Source: Streptomyces sp. NBC_01454
Lineage (GTDB): Bacteria; Actinomycetota; Actinomycetes; Streptomycetales; Streptomycetaceae
Direction: 5' to 3'
Assembly (NCBI RefSeq): GCF_036227565.1
Contig: NZ_CP109460.1
Coordinates: forward strand, 7,502,001-7,566,000
DNA length: 64,000 bases
Position numbers and translations under genes: made by a program
The notes under the pieces: generated by a model
What the model was told of the DNA's origin: nothing
What the model saw: only the letters and a program-made list of their open reading frames with translations
The model's database searches: none
Shown: positions 57,434 through 64,000 of the stretch, piece by piece
How the letters are laid out: each line of letters opens with the position of its first letter
How positions within the stretch are numbered: the stretch's first letter is position 1

Positions 57434-58579
57434 TCATGTCGTACGGCCCCGCGCGCCGGGCCGGGGTTCGGGCCGGAATGCCCAATGCATCTTCGGCTCC
57501 ATGGCGAAGCGGAAGACCCGCTGCACCGGTGGGGTGCACAGCAGCGTCACGACCGCGCCGGCGAGAAGGGTGACGACGACGGCGCCCCAGGGCGTGTGGA
57601 TCCAGTCGGCGTCGTACCAGTTCCACCAGCGCGAGCCCTTGGCGAGGAAGCCGTGCAGCAGATAGCCGTAGAGGGTGCCGGCGCCCAGTGCGGTGCACCA
57701 CGCCCGGCGGCCCGGCACCCAGGCCAGGAAGCAGGCCGTGAGCACCAGCGAGCAGGCGAACATGCCCAGTTGCATCAGGACGCCGCACCACCACGGAACG
57801 CCCAGGTTCTGTGCGCTGTCGGTGTGGTAGAACCACGCGTCGTTCATCCGCGGCACGGCCCAGTACGCGAAGACCAGCGCCCCCGCGAAGACCGGCACCG
57901 CGGCGAGGCGCGCCGGCCGGCAGCGGAGGCGGCGGAAGTGCTCCGCCTTCAGGCGCATGCCGAGGACGAAGAACGGGAGGAACTGCAGGACCCGTTGCAG
58001 GTCCAGGTCGCTGCCCAGGTCCGACACGGACGCCGCCGCGGCGATCGCGAGGGCCAGGGGCACCGGCCACCGCACGATCCGCCACAGCGGCGCGGTGAGC
58101 CGCCAGATGAACAGGGCGACCAGGAACCAGGTGAGGAACCACGGGTCGGCCAGGCTGACCGAGAAGCTCGGGATGTCGCCGGCCGCGTACCGGAACAGCG
58201 CATAGGCCGTCTGGAAAAGGAGATAGGGGACGACGACGCCGGTGATGAGCCGTTGCAGCCGGTCGCGGCGCACATCGAAACCGCGCGAGAAATAGCCGGA
58301 GATAACGGTGAACGCGGGCATGTGGAAGGCGTACACGAAGATATACAGCGCGGCCGCGCTCCGGCTGGTGGCATAGAGCGGCTCCCAGGCATGGCCGAGG
58401 GCCACCAGCACGATGGCCAGATATTTCGCATTGTCGAAAAAGGCGTCACGCGGCTTTTCCTGGGCGGGCGGCGCCTTGTCGCCCGGGGCGCCGGCGGTGG
58501 CGGGCGCGGGAACGGCGGGCCGTTCGGGCGCGGCGCGGCCGGCGCCCGGTGCGGGAAGGGAGCGGGGAGCGAGGGTCAC
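57434..58579 (-). CDS. acyltransferase-3 family membrane protein
   Basis: A 381-residue protein with about ten helices. FFDNAKYLAIVLVALGHAWEPL carries the conserved His of the family. FVYAFHMPAFTVISGYFSRGF and GTLYGYLLHGFLAKG follow. These enzymes transfer acyl groups from the cytoplasmic side to extracytoplasmic sugars or lipids. A 45-residue Pro/Ala-rich N-terminal extension precedes the core. The start is a GTG at 58579. The substrate is unknown. Confidence 0.85.
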   Translation of the reverse strand: MTLAPRSLPAPGAGRAAPERPAVPAPATAGAPGDKAPPAQEKPRDAFFDNAKYLAIVLVALGHAWEPLYATSRSAAALYIFVYAFHMPAFTVISGYFSRGFDVRRDRLQRLITGVVVPYLLFQTAYALFRYAAGDIPSFSVSLADPWFLTWFLVALFIWRLTAPLWRIVRWPVPLALAIAAAASVSDLGSDLDLQRVLQFLPFFVLGMRLKAEHFRRLRCRPARLAAVPVFAGALVFAYWAVPRMNDAWFYHTDSAQNLGVPWWCGVLMQLGMFACSLVLTACFLAWVPGRRAWCTALGAGTLYGYLLHGFLAKGSRWWNWYDADWIHTPWGAVVVTLLAGAVVTLLCTPPVQRVFRFAMEPKMHWAFRPEPRPGARGRTT

Positions 58580-59371
58580 GACACGGCCTCCCAGTGATCA
58601 GTGGGCCGTCGCGGCCTTCTCGCCGTGGTGGTGGGGGCGATGGCCGTACTGATCATGGTGAGCGGCATCCTGGCTCCTCCGGTGGGCTGTTGCGGACGGT
58701 GGGGCACCCTACGAGGCGTTGCTGTGAAGTGCTCCGGAGGTGAGCATGCGGGGCCGGTGGCCCGCCGTGCCGAGGGGCTCCCCGCCCGTGGCGCCCGCCG
58801 AGCACGAGGAGCCCGTGCCGGCCGGGGCGGGGTGCGCCGCACTGTTCGTCTACAGTGTTGTAGACCACCGGGTGGCACTGTAGACGTCCGGGGCGCGGGA
58901 CGCACCCCGGCCCCCTACGGGAGGGACTGACCGCATGGCTGTGTGCCCAGCTGCGCGCGCCCGGCCCGCCGCCGGTCAGGCCGCCCGCCGTGCCGCCGCA
59001 CCGGACCCCGGCGGCCGCCCGTCACCCCGGCCCGCCGTGGTGACCCTTCTCTCCCCGCAGCCGCCCGCCGGCCCGTGGCGCCGCCGCTCCCGCTCCGCCG
59101 CACCGGCTTCGCGGCGGCCCGTGGACCCGGTGCTTTCGGCCGGACGGGGCAACCCCCAGTACAGTCAGCTCACCGACCTGTGTGCCGGGACACACCTGTG
59201 TGCAGGCGACGCCGGAGACATCCCCGGTGCCCGCCCCGGCCCAGCCGGGAACATCGCCGACGACGCCGATGCCACCGGGTACCCGGCGCGCACCCGGCCG
59301 CACCGCCCCACGCCCGGCTCACCGCGGCGCACCCGCGTCCACCGTCCGCACCGTTCCCAGAAATGGATCAC
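58580..59371. other. 790-bp gene-free region before uppP
   Basis: No reading frame here has coding character or a homolog I recognise. It contains the BlaI-like dyad at 58848-58885 and a TGTGTGCCGGGACACA inverted element near 59180-59195, so it is probably regulatory. A lost or degraded gene is possible. Confidence 0.45.
58848..58885. promoter_or_regulatory. BlaI/MecI-like TCTACA dyad
   Basis: GTCTACAGTGTTGTAGAC (58848-58865) is a perfect 7-bp inverted repeat with a 4-base spacer. A third half-site, CACTGTAGAC at 58876-58885, pairs perfectly with the first 10 bases. BlaI/MecI/CopY repressors bind TACA/TGTA dyads, often with a 2-base spacer, so the spacing is slightly unusual. No BlaI gene is in the window. 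Confidence 0.55.
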
Positions 59372-60205
59372 ATGAGCGCCATCAGCATCGGCCAGGCCGT
59401 CGTCCTCGGAGCCGTCGAGGGGGTGACGGAGTTCCTCCCGGTCTCCTCGACCGGTCACCTCAAGATCACCGAGGGTCTGATGGGCATCCCCGTCGACAAC
59501 ACGGCCGTCGTCGGTTTCTCCGCCGTCATCCAGGTCGGCGCGATCGCCGCGGCACTCGTCTACTTCTTCAAGGACATCGTGCGCATCGTGGGCGCGTGGT
59601 TCCGGGGGCTGCGCAACCGCGAGGAGCGCTACCACCACGACTACAAGTTCGCCTGGTGGGTGATCTACGCCACCCTCCCGATCGTCGTCGTCGGCCTGGC
59701 CGCCAAGCCGCTGATCGAGGGCCCGCTCGCGTCCCTGTGGGTGGTCGCCGGTTCACTGATCATCGGCAGCGGGGTGATGTGGGCGGCGGACCAGATGGGG
59801 CGGCACAAGCGCGGCGAGGACGACACCTCGCTGAAGGACGCCATGTGGGTCGGCTGCTCGCAGATCCTCGCCCTTCTCTTCCCGGGCTTCTCCCGCTCCG
59901 GCGCGACCATGTCCACCGCCCTCATCCTCGACCTCGAACGAGTCGCGGCCACCCGGCTGTCCTTCTTCCTCGGCATCCCGGCCCTCACCGGTGCCGGCAT
60001 CTACGAGCTGAAGGACGCCATCGGCAGCGGCGCCGCCGTCGCCCCGCTGGCCATCGGCACCGTCGTCTCCTTCGTCGTCGCCTACGCCTCGATCTCCTGG
60101 CTGCTGAAGTTCGTGGCCAAGCACTCCTTCAACTCCTTCGTCGTCTACCGGATCCTGGTCGGCGTCCTCCTCTTCGGCCTGCTGGGCACGGGCGTCCTCA
60201 GCTGA
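59372..60205 (+). CDS. uppP: undecaprenyl-diphosphatase UppP (BacA)
   Basis: A 277-residue integral membrane phosphatase that recycles undecaprenyl diphosphate for peptidoglycan synthesis and protects against bacitracin. The two active-site motifs are visible: AVEGVTEFLPVSSTGHL (residues about 15-30, with Glu16, Glu20 and His29) and LLFPGFSRSGATMS (near 172-185). Eight helices are predicted. I chose the second ATG (59372); another in-frame ATG lies three codons upstream. It may be controlled by the BlaI-like dyad 487 bases upstream, although the distance is large. Confidence 0.94.
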   Translation: MSAISIGQAVVLGAVEGVTEFLPVSSTGHLKITEGLMGIPVDNTAVVGFSAVIQVGAIAAALVYFFKDIVRIVGAWFRGLRNREERYHHDYKFAWWVIYATLPIVVVGLAAKPLIEGPLASLWVVAGSLIIGSGVMWAADQMGRHKRGEDDTSLKDAMWVGCSQILALLFPGFSRSGATMSTALILDLERVAATRLSFFLGIPALTGAGIYELKDAIGSGAAVAPLAIGTVVSFVVAYASISWLLKFVAKHSFNSFVVYRILVGVLLFGLLGTGVLS

Positions 60206-60208
60206 CGA

Positions 60209-60233
60209 CCGCCCCGGGGGACCGGCGGGGCGG
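60209..60233 (+). terminator. hairpin after uppP
   Basis: CCGCCCCG and CGGGGCGG form a perfect 8-bp stem with a 9-base loop, 4 bases after the uppP stop. Confidence 0.6.
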
Positions 60234-60411
60234 CTCCCACGGGCCGCATGCCGCCGCCGGTCTGCCCGTGGTGCTCGGCCGCCCCGTGGTGCTCGGCTCG
60301 CGCGGGGGCCGGCGCGCCCGCCGTGGCGGGCCGTGCCGCCGGGAAGCTGGTGGTATGGGTGCAGGAGAAGCGTCCCGCTCACGGCGGGCCGCAGCGCCGT
60401 GGAGGTGGCCT

Positions 60412-61692
60412 GTGTCGAACGGGGACGGCTCGGAGTCGGACCTGGATGCCGATCCGGCGGGCGTACTGGCCCGTCTGCACACGGTGGAGGAAGCCGCCGA
60501 GGCGATCGGCACCACCCTGGACGCGCAGACCACCTGTACCGAGCTGTCCCGCTTCCTGTGCCGGCATCTGTGCGACGCCGCCGCGGTGGATCTGCTCTCC
60601 GACGACGGCACCGGGAAGCGGCCCCCGTCCCCGGCGGAACTGCACCGGGTGGCGACGGCGGGCCTGGTCCAGGTGCTCCGGGCCCGCTTCCCGGACGAGG
60701 ACGGGGAGTCCGGCGGCTCTCCCGCGCAGCGGGCGCTGGACGAGGGACACCCGGTCACCGCGTCGGCGGTCCTGCCGGGCGGCCTGACCGTCCAGGCGCT
60801 GTCCGTGCCGCTCACCGCACAGGGCCGGCGCCAGGGCGTGCTGCTCGTGCTCCGCGCCGGCGGCGGATTCACCGCACACGAGAGCGCCACCGTGCACTCC
60901 GTGGCGCGATTCGCGGCCGCCCGGCTCGCCCACGCCCGCCACCACGCCGTCGTCCAGCGCACGGCGACGGATCTGCAGCGGGCGCTCCTCACGGCGCCGG
61001 GCCGGCCCCACCCCAATCTGGAACTCGCCACCCGCTATCTGCCCTCCGGCACCAGCGCCCTGGTCGGCGGCGACTGGTTCGAGACGGTACGACTCCACTA
61101 CGGGCGCACCCTGCTGGCCATCGGCGACGTCATGGGCCACGGGCCCGACGCCGCGGTCGACATGAACGCCTACCGTTCCCATCTGGGCTATGTCGCCTCG
61201 ACCGATCTGCCGCCGCACCGTGTGCTGCGCCGGCTCGACAGCACCGTGGCCGAGCAGGAGAGCCGCCGCCCGGCGACCTGTCTGCTGGCCCGGCTCGACC
61301 CGGCCCGCAGGAGCGCCGCGTTCGCCAGCGCGGGCCATCTCCCGCCGGTGGTCGTCGGCCACGCGGGCACCACCGACCTCCTGCATGTTCCCGTGGGCCC
61401 GCCCCTGGGGACCGGCGTGGGCGGCTACGAACTCCTCACCCGCCGCCTCACCCCCGCGGAAACCCTGGTGATGTTCACCGACGGCCTCGTGGAGCGGCGC
61501 GGCGAGGACATCGACGTCTCGCTCTCCCGGCTGGCCGGGATGCGGCTGCCCGCCGGGGCCGGCGTGGCGCAGGTGCTCGACGAAGTGCTGCTCCGCCTCG
61601 ACGGGCTGCATGCCGAGGACGATGTCGCCCTCCTCGCCGTGCGGATGCGCCCCCATGCGGGAATGGGGGCCACCGGACCGGCCGTGGAGTGA
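60412..61692 (+). CDS. GAF-PP2C (SpoIIE-type) phosphatase
   Basis: A 426-residue protein: a GAF domain (about 20-180), then a SpoIIE-type phosphatase (about 200-415) with ATRYLPSGTSALVGGDWFETV, AIGDVMGHGPDAAVDMNAYRSHL, FASAGHLPPVVV and LVMFTDGLVERRGEDID. It lacks the RsbW-like ATPase domain, unlike the larger phosphatase in this window. Such proteins dephosphorylate anti-anti-sigma factors. I chose the GTG at 60412 because GGAGGTGG precedes it; an ATG at 60355 is possible. Confidence 0.88.
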   Translation: MSNGDGSESDLDADPAGVLARLHTVEEAAEAIGTTLDAQTTCTELSRFLCRHLCDAAAVDLLSDDGTGKRPPSPAELHRVATAGLVQVLRARFPDEDGESGGSPAQRALDEGHPVTASAVLPGGLTVQALSVPLTAQGRRQGVLLVLRAGGGFTAHESATVHSVARFAAARLAHARHHAVVQRTATDLQRALLTAPGRPHPNLELATRYLPSGTSALVGGDWFETVRLHYGRTLLAIGDVMGHGPDAAVDMNAYRSHLGYVASTDLPPHRVLRRLDSTVAEQESRRPATCLLARLDPARRSAAFASAGHLPPVVVGHAGTTDLLHVPVGPPLGTGVGGYELLTRRLTPAETLVMFTDGLVERRGEDIDVSLSRLAGMRLPAGAGVAQVLDEVLLRLDGLHAEDDVALLAVRMRPHAGMGATGPAVE

Positions 61693-61825
61693 GACCCGCA
61701 CCCCGGCCCCGGCGGATCGGGAACCCGTGTGAACAAACCCGCGGCACGGTCCGTACTCAGGGGTGAGCCGAGGGATTTTCCCCGATTCCCGGCTCGGCCC
61801 GGCCTGCCTGTGGACCTGGGCCCCC

Positions 61826-61871
61826 GCGGTCGCTCCGCCCGCGCCCTCCCCTGGCAGGGCGGAGCGACCGC
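61826..61871. terminator. 15-bp perfect stem-loop
   Basis: GCGGTCGCTCCGCCC and GGGCGGAGCGACCGC pair perfectly with a 16-base loop. It lies 134 bases after the GAF-PP2C gene and 170 bases before the DUF5685 gene, so it probably ends the former. The 61693-62043 gap shows no gene. Confidence 0.7.
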
Positions 61872-62043
61872 GTCATCGCCGGTTCATGGCTGCCGACATG
61901 ACGATCCGTCAGCTGGCGCCCGATCTCTACATCAGGGGTGTGTGTCCAGGTCAACGGGGCACTCGCTACGCTCTTGCGTTGTCGACCCAGGCCCGCCACA
62001 CCGGCGCAGGCCGCTCCAGCCGACGTCTTACGGGGGTTTCCAC

Positions 62044-63351
62044 GTGTTCGGCATCGTCAGGCCCTGCACCCATCGTCTGTCCCAAGGGCTCAGGGCCGAG
62101 TGGACGGCTCATCTGTGCGGGCTCTGTCTCGCCCTGCGCGGCGACCACGGCCAGTTCGCCCGGGTCGTCACGAACTATGACGGGCTGATCGTCTCCGTGC
62201 TGACGGATGCCCAGTCCGGCTCCGCTCAGATACGGCGCCGCACCGCCGGGCCCTGCCCACTGCGCGGGATGCGGACCGCCGCGGTGGCGAAGGGGGAGGG
62301 CGCCCGCCTGGCGGCGTCGGTGTCCCTGGTGCTCGCCTCGGCGAAGATCCGCGACCATGTCGCCGACCGGAACGGGCTGTTGCGCCGCCGGCCGGTGGCC
62401 GCCGCCGCCCGCAAGGTCGCCGCGGGATGGGACCGGGCCGGGGCGCGCACCGGTGCCGCCCTCGGCTTCGACACCACGCTGCTCGTCGACGCCGTCGACC
62501 GGCAGCCGGTCATCGAGGAACTGGCCGGCCCCGGCACCCCGCTGACGGTCATCACCGAACCGACCGAGACGGCCACCGGGGCCGCGTTCGCTCACACCGC
62601 GGTGCTGGCGGGCCGGCCGGGCAATGCCGCCCCGCTGGCCGAGGCGGGCCGGCTCTTCGGACGGCTGGCCCACCTCCTCGACGCCGTGGAGGACCGCGCG
62701 GCGGACGCCGCCGAGGGCGCCTGGAACCCGCTCACCGCCACCGGCGCCACCCCCGCACACGCCCGCAAGCTGTGTGACGACGCGCTGCACGGCATCCGAC
62801 TCGCGCTGCGCGAGGTCGAGTTCGGCGACTCCCGGCTGGTGCACGCGCTGCTGGTACATGAGCTGCGCCGGTCGGTGGACCGGGCCTTCGGGACGGCGTC
62901 CTGCGCCCACCAGGGGCACGGAGCGCCGGGGCCGTACAACGCTCAGGGCCCGAACCCGTACGGGAACGGATACGGCAGCCCGCCCGGGTACGGCCAGGTA
63001 CCGGCCGCCGGTGGCCCCTACGTCCACGGTCAGCAGCTGAACGGCCCTCAGCACGTGCACGGCGGCGGCCCGGTGCCGCCCGGTGGTGCGGGCGGCGGCC
63101 ACGGGGGAGGCCCGGGCGGCGGGGGCGGCGGGATGCCGCAGTTCCCGCACCAGCCGAAGAAGCCCCGGGGCTTCCTCGCCGGCTGTGCGGTCGCCATCGG
63201 GCTGTGCTGCACCTGCAAGCTCTGTTGCGCGGCGGAGTACGAGGGGCCGTGGTCGCGGAAGAAGCGCGAGGGGTGCTGCCAGGACTGTGACTGCTGCGAC
63301 TGCGACTGTAACTGCGACTGCTGTGACTGCTGCAGCTGCTGCGACTGCTGA
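62044..63351 (+). CDS. DUF5685 protein with Cys/Asp-rich tail
   Basis: A 435-residue protein of the DUF5685 type, seen in actinobacteria near cell-surface and secondary-metabolite genes. The N-terminal domain (1-290) has PCTHRLS, HLCGLCLALRGDHGQFAR and AGPCPLRGMR, whose cysteines could bind metal or a cluster. A Pro/Gly/Gln-rich linker of about 70 residues follows, then KKPRGFLAGCAVAIGLCCTCKLCC, a possible membrane segment. The last 25 residues are nearly all Cys and Asp (CCQDCDCCDCDCNCDCC, continuing to the stop). The GTG at 62044 follows GGGGG. The function is unknown. Confidence 0.8.
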   Translation: MFGIVRPCTHRLSQGLRAEWTAHLCGLCLALRGDHGQFARVVTNYDGLIVSVLTDAQSGSAQIRRRTAGPCPLRGMRTAAVAKGEGARLAASVSLVLASAKIRDHVADRNGLLRRRPVAAAARKVAAGWDRAGARTGAALGFDTTLLVDAVDRQPVIEELAGPGTPLTVITEPTETATGAAFAHTAVLAGRPGNAAPLAEAGRLFGRLAHLLDAVEDRAADAAEGAWNPLTATGATPAHARKLCDDALHGIRLALREVEFGDSRLVHALLVHELRRSVDRAFGTASCAHQGHGAPGPYNAQGPNPYGNGYGSPPGYGQVPAAGGPYVHGQQLNGPQHVHGGGPVPPGGAGGGHGGGPGGGGGGMPQFPHQPKKPRGFLAGCAVAIGLCCTCKLCCAAEYEGPWSRKKREGCCQDCDCCDCDCNCDCCDCCSCCDC

Positions 63352-63365
63352 ACCCTGACGGCACG

Positions 63366-63398
63366 AGGGGCGGCCATGACCGTGTCACGGCCGCCCCT
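63366..63398. terminator. bidirectional hairpin between convergent genes
   Basis: AGGGGCGGCC and GGCCGCCCCT form a perfect 10-bp stem with a 13-base loop, followed by TT. It separates the DUF5685 gene (plus) from the membrane-anchored gene (minus). Confidence 0.75.
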
Positions 63399-63403
63399 TT
63401 CGG

Positions 63404-64000
63404 TCAGGCGCCCGGCGGTATCCGTGACGGGCGGCCGGAGCCCCGCGTCAGCTGATAGCCGCCGATCCCGGCGAGGGCCGCGAGCAGCCCGCCCACCGCG
63501 GTCCAGATCCAGCGGTCGGACCACCAGCCGGACGACCAGCCGCCGTCCGGCTCGGCCGCCGCCGCGGACTGTCCGGCCGGGCTCTCCTCGTCCTGCGGTG
63601 CGGCGGTCGCGGCGCCGGGCACCAGAGGCGCGGCGAGCGCGCCGTCCACCGCGTGGGCGCCACCGGTGTCGGCCGTGGTCGCGTCGACCTCGGCGTGCAC
63701 CGGCAGACCGAGGTCGTCCTTCGGCAGGTCGACGACCGTCAGCCGTATGTAGTAGCTGCCCGGCAGCGGGTCGTTCGCCCACGGTTCCGCCCAGGCGCGG
63801 ACCGTGCGCAGGGTGCAGGACAGCTCGACGGAGCCGGTGTCCGGTGCGGCGGTCCTGGTCCGGGCGCCGTAGGTGCAGTCCTGGCGCCGGCGCAGCCCGT
63901 CATAGACGTCGAGCTGCCAGGTGGCCGCACCGTGCCGGGCGGCGGCCTGCGGCAGAGTCACCTTGGCCTTGACGGTGGCGCGCTGACCCGCGTCCACGGG
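63404..64000 (-). CDS. C-terminus of a membrane-anchored protein (partial)
   Basis: The 3' end of a gene running off the right edge. About 199 residues are visible: an Ig-like extracytoplasmic region with SYYIRLTVVDLP and a cysteine pair (DCTYGARTRT, ELSCTLRTV), an Ala/Pro linker, then a single helix, WIWTAVGGLLAALAGIGGYQL, and a short basic cytoplasmic tail. It may be the membrane-anchored end of a von Willebrand-type or secretion-linked protein. The N-terminus is needed to say more. Confidence 0.7.
   Translation of the reverse strand, partial: PVDAGQRATVKAKVTLPQAAARHGAATWQLDVYDGLRRRQDCTYGARTRTAAPDTGSVELSCTLRTVRAWAEPWANDPLPGSYYIRLTVVDLPKDDLGLPVHAEVDATTADTGGAHAVDGALAAPLVPGAATAAPQDEESPAGQSAAAAEPDGGWSSGWWSDRWIWTAVGGLLAALAGIGGYQLTRGSGRPSRIPPGA

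Noticed and set aside
58580..59371. Small open frames between the acyltransferase and uppP
   Set aside because: None has a ribosome site plus recognisable composition; they look like GC-rich random frames.
1..64000. tRNA, rRNA, insertion sequence or prophage genes
   Set aside because: I saw no cloverleaf-like sequence with a T-loop motif, no transposase or integrase, and no phage structural genes.

Overview
This is a high-GC actinomycete chromosome segment, most probably Streptomyces. The evidence is the GC-rich codon use, frequent GTG starts, SpoIIE-type phosphatases, a type VII-style polymorphic toxin, and genes that match mycobacterial families but sit in a saprophyte layout. No rRNA, tRNA, CRISPR array or insertion sequence was seen. 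Both edges cut genes: an acyl-CoA dehydrogenase on the left and a membrane-anchored protein on the right. Functions come from motif and family recognition by eye; no database search was run.

Layout. (1) 1-9.5 kb is a steroid C/D-ring (HIP) catabolic cluster: two FadE-type dehydrogenases, IpdF, FadA6, IpdC, IpdB, IpdA, EchA20 and two further SDRs. Two KstR2-like operators lie at its divergent promoters. (2) 9.6-11.2 kb holds a family 5 uracil-DNA glycosylase and a flavin-binding protein. (3) 11.4-19.6 kb is a polymorphic toxin locus. A 1462-residue protein carries a papain-like domain and then a zinc deaminase domain, followed by an ATPase-SUKH fusion and a deaminase-like/SUKH protein. (4) 20.2-29.9 kb is a collagen/hydroxyproline locus: three-part D-hydroxyproline dehydrogenase, deaminase, epimerase, GntR regulator, Xaa-Pro aminopeptidase and secreted M9 collagenase. 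A common operator-like element, GTGTGACATnTTAC, recurs at four promoters with decreasing quality.

(5) 30-39.9 kb, with the alcohol dehydrogenase at 45.9-46.9 kb, resembles an actinobacterial dormancy/hypoxia island: GH65 phosphorylase plus beta-phosphoglucomutase-like HAD, an Rv1733c-like membrane protein, two universal stress proteins, PPK2, nicotinate phosphoribosyltransferase, a DUF1876 (Rv1738-type) protein and a YraQ-type permease. (6) 39.9-45.8 kb is a sugar ABC importer whose operon starts with a GAF/PAS/PP2C/ATPase sensor protein. (7) 46-57 kb holds small hypotheticals, a GABA-type APC permease with a strong terminator, a double TrkA-N protein, a PucR regulator, a COG4705 membrane protein and an OmpR-type two-component system. 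(8) 57.4-64 kb holds an acyltransferase-3 membrane protein, undecaprenyl-diphosphatase, a GAF-PP2C phosphatase, a DUF5685 protein with an extreme Cys/Asp tail, and the partial right-edge gene.

How the genes work together. The HIP cluster turns the steroid remnant into central metabolites. The collagen locus can be read as one circuit: collagenase cuts the matrix outside the cell, the aminopeptidase processes imino-peptides, the epimerase and dehydrogenase convert trans-4-hydroxy-L-proline to a pyrroline, the deaminase yields 2-oxoglutarate semialdehyde, and the GntR protein probably senses an intermediate. The final semialdehyde dehydrogenase is not in the window.
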